Shown: positions 1 through 6,716 of the stretch, piece after piece | Position numbering within the stretch: position 1 is the first letter of the stretch | Layout: every line of letters begins with the position of its first letter | Assembly (NCBI GenBank): GCA_002254765.1 | Contig: NJDV01000004.1 | Location: 1-9,848 of the forward strand | Length of the DNA stretch: 9,848 bases | Direction: 5' to 3' | From: Thermoplasmatales archaeon ex4484_36 | GTDB taxonomy: Archaea > Thermoplasmatota > Penumbrarchaeia > Penumbrarchaeales > EX4484-36 | Position numbers and translations under genes: made by a program | The notes under the pieces: model-generated | Told to the model about the DNA's origin: nothing | Databases searched by the model: none | Seen by the model: only the letters and a program-made list of their open reading frames with translations

Positions 1-684
1 GAGGAGAGGAGGAGCCTGGAGGACTACCATATTATAATGATTCCGGGGGGCTTCTCCGCCGGAGACTACATAAGGGCGGGAGCTATCTTCGCAGCGAGGC
101 TGAAAGCTTCACTCGGAAACGAGCTCAGGAGGTTCGTTGAGGAGGGGAGGCTTATCGGGGGGGTGTGTAATGGCTTTCAGATACTTGTGGAACTGGGCCT
201 CCTCCCTGGGATAGGAGATATAATGACCGAGCATCCGCAGGCAGCCCTCATCACTAACGATTCCGGGGTATTTGAATGCCGCCCCACTCTGGTCAAGCAC
301 GCTGGGGGGGGAAAGAGTGCTTTCACGCACCTGATACCCCCTGGGGAGATTCTCCAGATACCTGTGGCCCACGCCGAGGGCAAGTTCGTTGTGGAGAGTG
401 AGTCCATCCTTGACGAGATGCTCCAGAACGAGCAGGTGGTCTTTCGCTATGTGAACAAGGAGGGGAGCTATGCGGGATATCCCTGGAACCCCAACGGTTC
501 GGTGCTCAGCATTGCAGGGATAATGAACCCCACAGGGAATGTTTTTGGTATGATGCCCCATCCGGAGAGGGTATACTTCAGGTACAATCACACAACGTGG
601 CCCCGGGAGGGGCTTCCGACAGAGGAAGGTGACGGGGCGGCAATCTTCCGCTCCGCTGTTGAATACGTGAGGAGAAGGTTCTAA
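1..684 (+). CDS. purQ: Phosphoribosylformylglycinamidine synthase subunit PurQ (5'-truncated)
   Basis: This is the glutamine amidotransferase subunit of FGAM synthase. It releases ammonia from glutamine for the ATP-dependent conversion of FGAR to FGAM by PurL in cytosolic purine synthesis. The frame is open from base 1, so the gene begins outside the window. 227 residues are visible, and the ATG at 37 is internal, because the residues before it (RSLEDYHIIM) already match the family. The class I amidotransferase features are clear: PGGFSAGDYIRAGA near the N-terminus, the nucleophile elbow GGVCNGFQ with Cys56 of the visible part, and the His187/Glu189 pair in MMPHPERV. The protein ends normally (AAIFRSAVEYVRRRF, TAA). 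Archaeal PurQ is usually about 260-270 residues, so some 35-45 N-terminal residues are missing. No other pur gene is in view. The next gene is convergent. Confidence 0.95.
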   Translation, partial: EERRSLEDYHIIMIPGGFSAGDYIRAGAIFAARLKASLGNELRRFVEEGRLIGGVCNGFQILVELGLLPGIGDIMTEHPQAALITNDSGVFECRPTLVKHAGGGKSAFTHLIPPGEILQIPVAHAEGKFVVESESILDEMLQNEQVVFRYVNKEGSYAGYPWNPNGSVLSIAGIMNPTGNVFGMMPHPERVYFRYNHTTWPREGLPTEEGDGAAIFRSAVEYVRRRF

Positions 685-701
685 AGAAGGGTGGCAATCT
701 C

Positions 702-742
702 AAGAGGGGTTAGATGATGAAAAGAGGGTCAGATGAGCTGAA
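702..742 (+). repeat. Imperfect 20-nt tandem duplication between convergent genes
   Basis: Two adjacent, similar units fill the 72-bp gap between the 3' ends of purQ and the sensor kinase: AAGAGGGGTTAGATGATGAA (702-721) and AAGAGGGTCAGATGAGCTGAA (722-742). They differ by a few substitutions and one-base shifts. On the minus strand they read as pyrimidine-rich runs including CTCTTTTC just past the kinase stop, which could help terminate that transcript, since archaeal termination favours U-rich stretches. The resemblance may be chance in purine-rich DNA. Confidence 0.4.
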
Positions 743-756
743 AGCGGTGATTGGCC

Positions 757-2682
757 CTATGAGTGCTGATAACCCCCTTCTGCCCCCTTAAGTTCTATCC
801 TGAATGTCGCACCCCCATTGGTCCCCTCTACAAGTTCGATCCTTCCTCCATATCTCTCTACTGCCTTTTTGGCAAGATAGAGGCCGAGCCCTGTCCCACC
901 CCTCTTCCCGTAGGAGAATCCTTCTTCAAAGATTCTTTCCTTGATCTCCGATGGAATCCCCTTGCCATCGTCGCGGACTGTTATTTTGTACATGCCATTA
1001 TCGCCGGGCCTTACGATCACGTCAACCCTCCTCGCACTGCCATGGATTATGGAGTTGTGAACAAGGTTCTGAAAGAGCGAAATTATGCCCTCGTCCGCCA
1101 TCACCGTGGCATCGCCGTCAAGGGATATCTCCACGCTATACATCCCCCGAATCTCCTTCAGAACCTCTGAGATGGTAATATGTTTCAGTCCTTCTCCTTT
1201 CCCTGCCAGAGATTCAAGGCTCCTCATCTCTTCTATAAGACTCTCTATCCTTTCCATGGTGGTCTTCATCTTGTCAAGATAATTGGGATTGCCTTTGGAC
1301 ATATACAGGTCCAGATACCCTCTAAGAACGGTAGTCTGATTTAGAATGTCATGCCTTAGGGTCTTTGTAATAACTTTAAGCGAGCCATACGCTGCCTGCA
1401 TCTCGTTGTTCATCCTTTCGACGCTCTCCAGCAGTCTTTGATGTCTCAGAGCCATGGAAGCTGATGGAAGCAAGTCGGGTAGAATTGCTATATTCTTTTG
1501 AAGGCCTGCTGAATCCTTTTTCGAAAGGAGGAATATGGCACCTAAAAGCTTCCCCTCTGCCAAAAGTGGCGCGGCCAACATGCTTCTGTAGCCCAGACTC
1601 TTGATGATGGAAAGGAGGTTGCTGCGGCATTGAAGATTATTAATATCCTCCACCAATGCAGTCTGGCCCATCAGAAGACCTCTTAAATGGTAGCAGTCTG
1701 AAAGGCTCATGCTTATCCCGTCGACCTTCTGGGCATCTTCTTCGGGACCTGAGATGGCTACGACCTTAAGCTTCTTTTCATCTTCTCCAGATGCTGTGAT
1801 GAAGACGAGGTCTCCCGTAAGGAGGGATCTGAGGTGCTGCAGCAAAGTGTTGTACATCCCTTTCGTGGATTCGGCAGATAGCAGATAGAGGGTGATTTCA
1901 TTAATGGCTCTTCTTTTGAGAAGCTCCCTCTCTATGGCCTTCTCGTTCTTTCGCTGATCGGTCACATCAATACCGGTGCCGATGATATACGTTACTTTCC
2001 CCTCCTCATCGGCAATGAAAGTGTTTCTCCAGCTTATCAGTCTTCTCTCTCCGGACTTTGTCACCCAGTGATTTTCATACTCGCTTGGAAGAGAGGCTTC
2101 TTGAAGGTTGGAGAAGACCCTCCTTACGCCTTCCCTCTCATCTTCGGGTATGAGAAGCTCGAAGAGGGATTTCCCTCTAACTTCACTCCCCTTGTATCCA
2201 GTAAGCTCTTCACACGCCCTATTGAAGAGGGTTATTCTACCCTCCCGATCGAGAACAACAACCAAGGCGCCTACGACCTCCAGTATGCTCTTCAGAAGGT
2301 TCCTTTCACGGCTCAGCTCAATCTCTGCTACTTTCCCGTCAGTCATATCAAGAATTATATGGAGAGTGCCAGAGGGTCTTCCATCCTTTCCCGATATGGG
2401 TACGGTAATCACTTCCATGTACATGCCGTATTCTTTTTCATACATGACCTCCTGAACGGAATCTCCGCTGGATATGGATCTTACGTGGGGACACTCTGGT
2501 ATGGGCTCAGAGGTTCTGTGGATGACCTCATAACACTTTCTGCCCACTACGTTCTCTCCAAAGAGCTCCTTGAACCTCTTGTTCGCATAGAGAATCCTGA
2601 AATCCGCGCTGTGAAGGGATACAGGAAAGGGTAGATATTCCATGATATTCAATAGCAGTCCCCCGATATCGCTCTCCTGCAT
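757..2682 (-). CDS. Cytosolic PAS-PAS-GAF sensor histidine kinase
   Basis: This 641-residue signalling kinase would autophosphorylate on histidine and pass phosphate to a response regulator. An N-terminal PAS domain spans about residues 8-115 and carries a Cys50/His55/Cys64-Pro motif. A second PAS spans about 125-243 and ends in the GTGIDVTDQRKNEKA linker. A GAF domain spans about 255-412. A short helical stretch leads to the H-box LRHDILNQT (His444), then the ATPase domain with N-box LFQNLVHN (Asn539, Asn543), G1 RDDGKGIP (570-577) and G2 GKRGGTGLGLYLAKK (from 592). No membrane segment or signal peptide is visible, so it should be a soluble sensor. The start is supported by AGGAAGG (2690-2696 on this strand), 7 nt before the ATG. 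No response regulator lies nearby, so it is an orphan kinase, as is common in euryarchaea. Its ligand is unknown. It is divergent from the sirtuin gene and may share regulation with it. Confidence 0.93.
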   Translation of the reverse strand: MQESDIGGLLLNIMEYLPFPVSLHSADFRILYANKRFKELFGENVVGRKCYEVIHRTSEPIPECPHVRSISSGDSVQEVMYEKEYGMYMEVITVPISGKDGRPSGTLHIILDMTDGKVAEIELSRERNLLKSILEVVGALVVVLDREGRITLFNRACEELTGYKGSEVRGKSLFELLIPEDEREGVRRVFSNLQEASLPSEYENHWVTKSGERRLISWRNTFIADEEGKVTYIIGTGIDVTDQRKNEKAIERELLKRRAINEITLYLLSAESTKGMYNTLLQHLRSLLTGDLVFITASGEDEKKLKVVAISGPEEDAQKVDGISMSLSDCYHLRGLLMGQTALVEDINNLQCRSNLLSIIKSLGYRSMLAAPLLAEGKLLGAIFLLSKKDSAGLQKNIAILPDLLPSASMALRHQRLLESVERMNNEMQAAYGSLKVITKTLRHDILNQTTVLRGYLDLYMSKGNPNYLDKMKTTMERIESLIEEMRSLESLAGKGEGLKHITISEVLKEIRGMYSVEISLDGDATVMADEGIISLFQNLVHNSIIHGSARRVDVIVRPGDNGMYKITVRDDGKGIPSEIKERIFEEGFSYGKRGGTGLGLYLAKKAVERYGGRIELVEGTNGGATFRIELKGAEGGYQHS

Positions 2683-2689
2683 GCTACAT

Positions 2690-2732
2690 CCTTCCTAAAC
2701 AAAGAAAAAAGATATAGAAACCGCTATAAAAA
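2690..2732 (-). promoter_or_regulatory. Probable promoter and ribosome binding site of the sensor kinase
   Basis: Read on the minus strand, GGTTTTTATAGCGG (TATA-like core at 2724-2731) lies about 45 bp before the ATG at 2682. That would place transcription start near 2700 and leave a leader of about 20 nt. The leader contains AGGAAGG at 2690-2696, well spaced for translation. A second AT-rich candidate, TTTCTATATC (2711-2720), is too close to leave room for this binding site. The assignment is by pattern only. Confidence 0.5.
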
Positions 2733-2737
2733 CCTTG

Positions 2738-2758
2738 ACCCATGGGTTCCCCAGGGGA
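2738..2758. promoter_or_regulatory. Two small palindromes between divergent promoters (candidate operator)
   Basis: ACCCATGGGT (2738-2747) is a perfect 10-bp palindrome. It is followed directly by TCCCCAGGGGA (2748-2758), an inverted repeat with a single central base. Both lie between the TATA-like element facing the kinase and the one facing the sirtuin, where a dimeric regulator could act on both genes. No regulator gene is in the window, so the operator role is an inference. Confidence 0.35.
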
Positions 2759-2767
2759 TTTTAAAAA
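2759..2767 (+). promoter_or_regulatory. TATA-like element of the sirtuin gene
   Basis: TTTTAAAAA lies about 40-48 bp before the ATG at 2807 and predicts transcription start near 2790, giving a leader of only about 15-20 nt. No good ribosome binding site lies at the usual distance. The nearest purine run, AAGGGA at 2781-2786, is about 20 nt upstream, so the mRNA may be nearly leaderless. The upstream CTATAAAAACC (2724-2734) could also serve this direction. Confidence 0.4.
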
Positions 2768-2806
2768 CTGCAACCTTCTTAAGGGATAGAAGCATAGCAT
2801 ACCATC

Positions 2807-3562
2807 ATGGAAGACGATAGCAGTGTACTTCAGGAGAGGATAGGGGAGGCCGCCGAGATTATAAGAAGAAGGGGCCCTGCACTCGTCCTCACGGGCGCTG
2901 GGATCTCCATAGACTCCGGAATACCGCCTTTCAGAGGCCCCGGAGGCCTATGGGAAAGGTATGACCCGGAGGAGTACGGCCATATAGAGGTTCTGAAGAG
3001 AGACCCAGAGAAGGCCTGGATCATGCTGAGGGACATGCTCACGACAATTCTAAAGGCTAGACCTAACGAGGCCCACTACGCCCTGGCAGAGCTGGAGAGG
3101 GCAGGATTCATCTCTTATGTGGTTACACAAAACGTTGATGGCCTCCATGAAATGGCTGGGAGCAGGAGAGTTCTTAACTTCCACGGCGGGGGAAGGTACC
3201 TCTACTGCATGAAGTGCTCCTCTCGCAGGGAGCTTGAGAGCGTGGAGGATATAGACCCCATAAAATGTACCTGCGGCGGGTACTTCAGGCCCCCTTACGT
3301 CTTCTTCGGAGAGCCCATACCCCATGAAGTTCTCAGCCGCTCCTTTATTGAGGCCACAAGGGCCGATGTCATACTTGTGATAGGAACCTCTGCCGGTGTC
3401 TATCCTGCGGCACAGCTCCCTTATGAAGTCAAAAGGCATGGTGGAGTTGTAGTGGAGGTAAACCCCTCTCCCACACCACTGACAGGGACCATAACGGATA
3501 TTTTCATACAGTCTGGTTCCAGCGACGCGCTGGTAAAGCTCAAAGAGTACCTACTGGGATAA
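2807..3562 (+). CDS. Sir2 family NAD-dependent protein deacylase (sirtuin)
   Basis: This cytosolic enzyme removes acyl groups from protein lysines using NAD, giving O-acyl-ADP-ribose and nicotinamide. Its 251 residues match the usual size of prokaryotic sirtuins. The motifs run in order: NAD-binding TGAGIS (29-34), GIPPFRG (38-44), TQNVDGLHEMAG (107-118), catalytic His126 in NFHGGG, zinc ligands Cys134-x2-Cys137 and Cys154-x-Cys156, RPPYVFFGE (161-169), GTSAGVYPAAQLP and EVNPSPTPLT. The GIPxFRG..GLW signature and overall pattern resemble class III sirtuins such as Archaeoglobus Sir2-Af1 and CobB. However, the Tyr and Arg that select succinyl or malonyl lysine there appear to be Leu74 and Met77 here (aligned from memory), which argues for uncharged acyl substrates. 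It is transcribed divergently from the kinase and sits 128-143 bp upstream of an acyl-CoA-producing operon. A functional link to that operon is possible but unproven. Confidence 0.93.
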   Translation: MEDDSSVLQERIGEAAEIIRRRGPALVLTGAGISIDSGIPPFRGPGGLWERYDPEEYGHIEVLKRDPEKAWIMLRDMLTTILKARPNEAHYALAELERAGFISYVVTQNVDGLHEMAGSRRVLNFHGGGRYLYCMKCSSRRELESVEDIDPIKCTCGGYFRPPYVFFGEPIPHEVLSRSFIEATRADVILVIGTSAGVYPAAQLPYEVKRHGGVVVEVNPSPTPLTGTITDIFIQSGSSDALVKLKEYLLG

Positions 3563-3570
3563 GTTTTCTG

Positions 3571-3585
3571 GGAAATGTATAAATT
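3571..3585 (+). promoter_or_regulatory. Probable BRE/TATA promoter of the por-ior operon
   Basis: GGAAATGTATAAATT, a purine-rich element followed by a TATA-like box, starts 9 bp after the sirtuin stop codon. Transcription would begin near 3603-3608, leaving a leader of about 100 nt before porC. This suggests the six oxidoreductase genes have their own promoter rather than depending only on sirtuin read-through. Confidence 0.55.
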
Positions 3586-3605
3586 TCTTAATCCTATTAC
3601 CCCAT

Positions 3606-3697
3606 GCCCCCCCGGAGAGGTCCCGGCGGAGGGCTGTAAGGGGGCGAGCGTTTCTTTGTAGCAAGGAGAGGAGAGAAAAAACCCCATGAGATGGAGG
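3606..3697 (+). promoter_or_regulatory. Foldable GC-rich leader of the por-ior operon
   Basis: Three successive foldable elements are visible in the presumed 5' leader. GCCCCC (3606-3611) pairs with GGGGGC (3640-3645) and encloses a smaller CCGG/CCGG hairpin (3612-3615 with 3623-3626). TTTCTTTG (3651-3658) pairs with CAAGGAGA (3662-3669) around a 3-nt loop, using two G-T wobbles. CCAT (3684-3687) pairs with ATGG (3691-3694), overlapping the first bases of the porC ribosome binding site. The first stem followed by TTTCTTT could also act as the sirtuin terminator or as an attenuator. Pairing was found by eye without energy calculation. Confidence 0.4.
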
Positions 3698-3705
3698 AGC
3701 AGAAG

Positions 3706-4269
3706 ATGATGGAGATACGTTTTCATGGCAGAGGCGGCCAAGGTGCGGTGGTTGCCTCAAGGATTCTCGCAGCGGCAGCCTTTCTGGAGGGGAAGGACGT
3801 ACAGGCCTTTCCCTTCTTCGGCGTTGAAAGACGCGGAGCCCCCGTGACAGCCTTCACCAAGATCGATGAGAAGCCTATACGGATAAAGTCGGAAATAGAT
3901 GAGCCTGATTACGTCATTGTCATGGACACCGCCCTTCTCAGCGCTGTAGATGTAACGCAGGGGCTGAAAAAGGGAGGGCTTGTCCTCATAAATACCGAGA
4001 AGAGCGCTGAGGAGATACACGAGATACTTGGCGCGGAAAAGGTCGCTGTTGTTGATGCCACTGAGATAGCAATACGCAATCAACTTGGGACGAAAGTACA
4101 GCCCATAGTAAATACGGCCCTAGTAGGGGCCTTTGCCAGAGCATCGGGAATAGTAAAACTGGACTCCGTTGTACAGGCCATAGGGAGCGAGGTACCTAGG
4201 AACCCTGAGAGGAACCAGCAGGCGGCCCGTGATGCCTACGAATCAACAGTGGTTATGGAATTCTCATAA
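3706..4269 (+). CDS. porC: 2-oxoacid (pyruvate/2-ketoisovalerate):ferredoxin oxidoreductase, gamma subunit
   Basis: This is the gamma subunit of a four-subunit oxidoreductase that converts a 2-oxoacid plus CoA to acyl-CoA and CO2 while reducing ferredoxin. In this family the gamma subunit carries part of the CoA-binding surface. The signature [19 protein letters not shown] is at the N-terminus, followed by [30 protein letters not shown] and [11 protein letters not shown]. The length (187 residues from this start) is normal. I prefer the ATG at 3706, or 3709, over the upstream ATG at 3691. GGAGGAG (3693-3699) lies 6-9 nt before them, whereas 3691 has no properly placed binding site, and family members begin close to the MxEIRFHG sequence. 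The gene opens the operon, and porD follows after 13 bp. Sequence alone does not separate pyruvate from branched-chain substrate specificity, and the symbol reflects gene order. Confidence 0.9.
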   Translation: MMEIRFHGRGGQGAVVASRILAAAAFLEGKDVQAFPFFGVERRGAPVTAFTKIDEKPIRIKSEIDEPDYVIVMDTALLSAVDVTQGLKKGGLVLINTEKSAEEIHEILGAEKVAVVDATEIAIRNQLGTKVQPIVNTALVGAFARASGIVKLDSVVQAIGSEVPRNPERNQQAARDAYESTVVMEFS

Positions 4270-4282
4270 GGAGGTGCGAAGT

Positions 4283-4597
4283 TTGATACCCTATGACAAA
4301 TTGCCCCATACGCCCATAGCAAGCGTAAATTCCGTTGTGGTGAAGACCGGTGCCTGGAGGACCTTCAAGCCGGTCATAAATTACGAGAAGTGCATCAGGT
4401 GTATGATCTGCTGGAAATTCTGCCCCGACGTCTCTATCAGACTCGAAGACGGTAGCAGCTATCCAGCACAGAGCGAGAGGATCAAGGAGACCATAAAAGA
4501 GGCACCGGTTATAGATTACGACCATTGCAAGGGATGCGGAATCTGTGCAGAGGAGTGCCCTACGAAGGCCATAGAGATGGTCCCGGAGGAGAAGTGA
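4283..4597 (+). CDS. porD: 2-oxoacid:ferredoxin oxidoreductase, delta subunit (2x[4Fe-4S] ferredoxin)
   Basis: This small iron-sulfur subunit carries electrons from the thiamine site to free ferredoxin. From a TTG start the protein has 104 residues, typical for PorD/VorD. It holds two full cluster motifs: CIRCMICWKFCP (Cys37, 40, 43, 47) and CKGCGICAEECP (Cys82, 85, 88, 92). The upstream GAWRTFKPVINYEKC region is characteristic of the subunit. The TTG at 4283 is chosen because GGAGGTG (4270-4276) lies 6 nt before it. The frame is open upstream to an ATG at 4229, but that start lies inside porC, has no binding site and would add residues foreign to the family. A GTG at 4274 falls within the binding site itself. 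The gap to porA is 10 bp, consistent with co-translation. Confidence 0.92.
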   Translation: MIPYDKLPHTPIASVNSVVVKTGAWRTFKPVINYEKCIRCMICWKFCPDVSIRLEDGSSYPAQSERIKETIKEAPVIDYDHCKGCGICAEECPTKAIEMVPEEK

Positions 4598-4607
4598 GGT
4601 TGATACG

Positions 4608-5804
4608 ATGGTAAGGATGCTTCTTACCGGAAATAAGACGACCGCTTATTCTGCGATGAGGTCAAGGGTTCAAGTGGTCTCCGCCTACCCGATCACCCCC
4701 CAGACCACCATAGTTGAACACATTGCTGAGTTCATCGCTGACGGACTTATGAAAGCAGAGTACATCCAGGTGGAGTCAGAACACTCCGCCATGGCCGCCG
4801 CGATAGCCGCTTCCAATACCGGCGCCAGGGCCTTCACTGCTACCTCCGCCCACGGGCTTCTCCTGATGCATGAGATGTTGCACTGGGCCACGGGTGCAAG
4901 GCTCCCCGTGGTCATGGTCAACGTGAACAGAGCCTTAGGGCCCCCATGGTCGGTTTGGGCGGATCATCTGGATTCCATCTCACAGAGGGACACCGGCTGG
5001 ATGCAGTATTATGTGGAGAATAACCAGGAGATCTTCGACACGGTGATTATGGCCTATAAGGTATCGGAGAGACCTGACATCATGCTTCCGTCCATGATAT
5101 CCCAGGACGCTTTCTACCTCTCTCATACTGTAGAACCCGTTGATATTGTGGAACAAGAGGTTGTGGACAACTACCTTCCCCCCTACGACCCACCCTACAG
5201 ACTTGACGTCAATAATCCGGCGGGGTTTGGTTCACTTGTGATGCCCAACCACTACTACGAGTTCCGCTACAAGATAGCCGAGGCCATGGAGAAGGCTAAG
5301 AAGTACATAAAGGAAGCAGCTGAGGAGTGGTACGAGATTACTGGCAGGGACTACAGAGGACTTCTCGATTGCTACAGGTGCGAGGATGCTGACGTGGTCC
5401 TCTTCGGTGCAGGGACCATGATGTCCACTGCAAAGGAAGTCGTGGACTGGATGAGAGCCGAAGGAAAGAAGGTAGGTGTAGCTAGGATCAGAGTCTTCAG
5501 GCCCTTCCCGGGGGAGGACGTCAGGAAGGTCGCTGATGGGGCGGCTGCTATAGGCGTCATGGACAGGGCATACGGGTTCGGCCGGGGCGGGGCCTTTTTC
5601 AATGAGGTCAACTCCGCCCTCTACAACCATCGAAATCGTCCACCCACAAAGAACTATATCATCGGCTTAGGTGGCAGGGATGTGAAACCAAGACATATAA
5701 GGGCCATATTCAATGACCTCCTGAAGGTGAAAGATGAAGGATTGGATGAGGAGTTCCGGTGGTTTGGCTTAAGAAGGGAGAACATGCCAGAGGAGGAGAT
5801 ATAA
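4608..5804 (+). CDS. porA: 2-oxoacid (pyruvate/2-ketoisovalerate):ferredoxin oxidoreductase, alpha subunit
   Basis: This alpha subunit supplies the domain that contacts the pyrimidine end of thiamine pyrophosphate in the alpha-beta active site. Its 398 residues agree with archaeal PorA/VorA (about 390-400). Visible motifs are SAYPITPQTTIVE (25-37), VESEHSAMAA (55-64, where Glu58 corresponds to the cofactor-contacting glutamate), GARAFTATSAHGLLLMHEM, RALGPPWSVW.DH, SISQRDTGWMQYY, and the C-terminal transketolase-like domain with RVFRPFPGEDVRK and VMDRAYGFGRGG. GAGGT at 4596-4600 precedes the ATG by 7 nt and overlaps the porD stop region. The gene ends in TAA directly abutting the porB start. 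Both pyruvate and branched-chain 2-oxoacid enzymes share these features, so the substrate is left open. Confidence 0.93.
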   Translation: MVRMLLTGNKTTAYSAMRSRVQVVSAYPITPQTTIVEHIAEFIADGLMKAEYIQVESEHSAMAAAIAASNTGARAFTATSAHGLLLMHEMLHWATGARLPVVMVNVNRALGPPWSVWADHLDSISQRDTGWMQYYVENNQEIFDTVIMAYKVSERPDIMLPSMISQDAFYLSHTVEPVDIVEQEVVDNYLPPYDPPYRLDVNNPAGFGSLVMPNHYYEFRYKIAEAMEKAKKYIKEAAEEWYEITGRDYRGLLDCYRCEDADVVLFGAGTMMSTAKEVVDWMRAEGKKVGVARIRVFRPFPGEDVRKVADGAAAIGVMDRAYGFGRGGAFFNEVNSALYNHRNRPPTKNYIIGLGGRDVKPRHIRAIFNDLLKVKDEGLDEEFRWFGLRRENMPEEEI

Positions 5805-6716
5805 ATGGTGAAGCTGACCATTCCTGAGATCGAACTGATGTCCCCGGGGCATACGGGTTGCCAGGGTTGCGGAGCCACAATAGCCATGAGATATGCCCTC
5901 AAAGCCCTGGGAGAGAAGACCATAGTGTCAATTCCAGCATGTTGCTGGGCGGTGATGCCGGGGGTCTGGCCCAACAACTGCATGAGGGTCCCGCTCCTCT
6001 ATACCGCTTTTGAGACCACAGGGGCGTCTATATCCGGTATAAAGGCGGCACTTCGAGCCCTGGGGGAGGAGGATGTGACCGTTATGGGGTGGGCTGGAGA
6101 CGGCGGCACAGCAGACATTGGAATGCAGGCCCTCTCCGCAGCAGCAGAGCGGAACGAGGATGTGATATACGTTATGTACGACAACGAGGCCTACATGAAC
6201 ACGGGGATCCAGCGCTCCGGGGCGACGCCTTTGGGGGCGTGGACGACGACCACTCCGGTGGGTAAGACCAAGTTCTGGGAGAGGAGACCCAAGAAGCCGA
6301 TGGTAGACATTGTGGCCGCTCATAAGGTCCCCTACGCCGCCACGCTCTCCATAGGCTACCCGGAGGACTTCGTGAAGAAAATGAAGAAGGCCAAAGAGAT
6401 AAGTGGCTTCAGGTTCCTTCATATCTACTCCCCCTGCCCTACGGGATGGAAATCACCCCCGCAGTACACTCCGAAACTGGCAAAGCTAGCAGTCACCTCA
6501 CGTGCCTTCCCCCTCTACGAGGTGGAAGAAGGCATCTACCGCGTAACTATGAAGCCCAAGAAGACCCCCTTGAAGGAGTACCTCATGCTCCAGGGAAGGT
6601 TCAGGCATTTAACTGATGAGGACATGAAGGAGCTGGAGAGGGATATTGAAAGACGCTGGAAGGAGCTTCTGCTCAAAGAAGAGATGACCGCAAAACTGGA
6701 GGAATTGAATGAGTGA
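5805..6716 (+). CDS. porB: 2-oxoacid (pyruvate/2-ketoisovalerate):ferredoxin oxidoreductase, beta subunit
   Basis: This catalytic beta subunit binds thiamine pyrophosphate-Mg and the cluster nearest the active site. In 303 residues it shows the cysteine pair GHTGCQGCGA (Cys19, Cys22), PACCW (Cys46/47) and SPCPTGW (Cys211), which together would ligate the proximal [4Fe-4S] cluster. It also shows the thiamine motif GDGGTADIG (98-106) through YDNEAYMNTG (125-134) and the family stretch IQRSGATPLGAWTTTTPVGK. The C-terminus is a charged helical tail rich in Lys/Glu. GGAGG inside the end of porA precedes the ATG, and the genes are joined as TAAATG with no gap, which implies translational coupling. 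The last 8 bp overlap iorA. Confidence 0.94.
   Translation: MVKLTIPEIELMSPGHTGCQGCGATIAMRYALKALGEKTIVSIPACCWAVMPGVWPNNCMRVPLLYTAFETTGASISGIKAALRALGEEDVTVMGWAGDGGTADIGMQALSAAAERNEDVIYVMYDNEAYMNTGIQRSGATPLGAWTTTTPVGKTKFWERRPKKPMVDIVAAHKVPYAATLSIGYPEDFVKKMKKAKEISGFRFLHIYSPCPTGWKSPPQYTPKLAKLAVTSRAFPLYEVEEGIYRVTMKPKKTPLKEYLMLQGRFRHLTDEDMKELERDIERRWKELLLKEEMTAKLEELNE

Noticed and set aside
109..591. A 160-codon minus-strand frame inside purQ
   Set aside because: It is a shadow of purQ, whose catalytic residues and family motifs fix the coding strand.
2068..2634. A 188-codon plus-strand frame inside the sensor kinase gene
   Set aside because: The minus strand encodes intact PAS domains here, and the plus-strand protein has no recognisable features.
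3691..3705. ATG at 3691 as the start of porC
   Set aside because: No ribosome binding site lies at a usable distance, and the GGAGGAG that would serve ATG 3706/3709 lies within the extra codons. Family N-termini begin near MEIRFHG.
4229..4282. ATG at 4229 as the start of porD
   Set aside because: It would overlap porC by 41 bp, lacks a binding site and adds residues that translate the porC 3' end in another frame.
5928..6422. A 164-codon minus-strand frame inside porB
   Set aside because: It is antisense to the thiamine-binding part of porB and is a by-product of its codon bias. The porB motifs are unambiguous.
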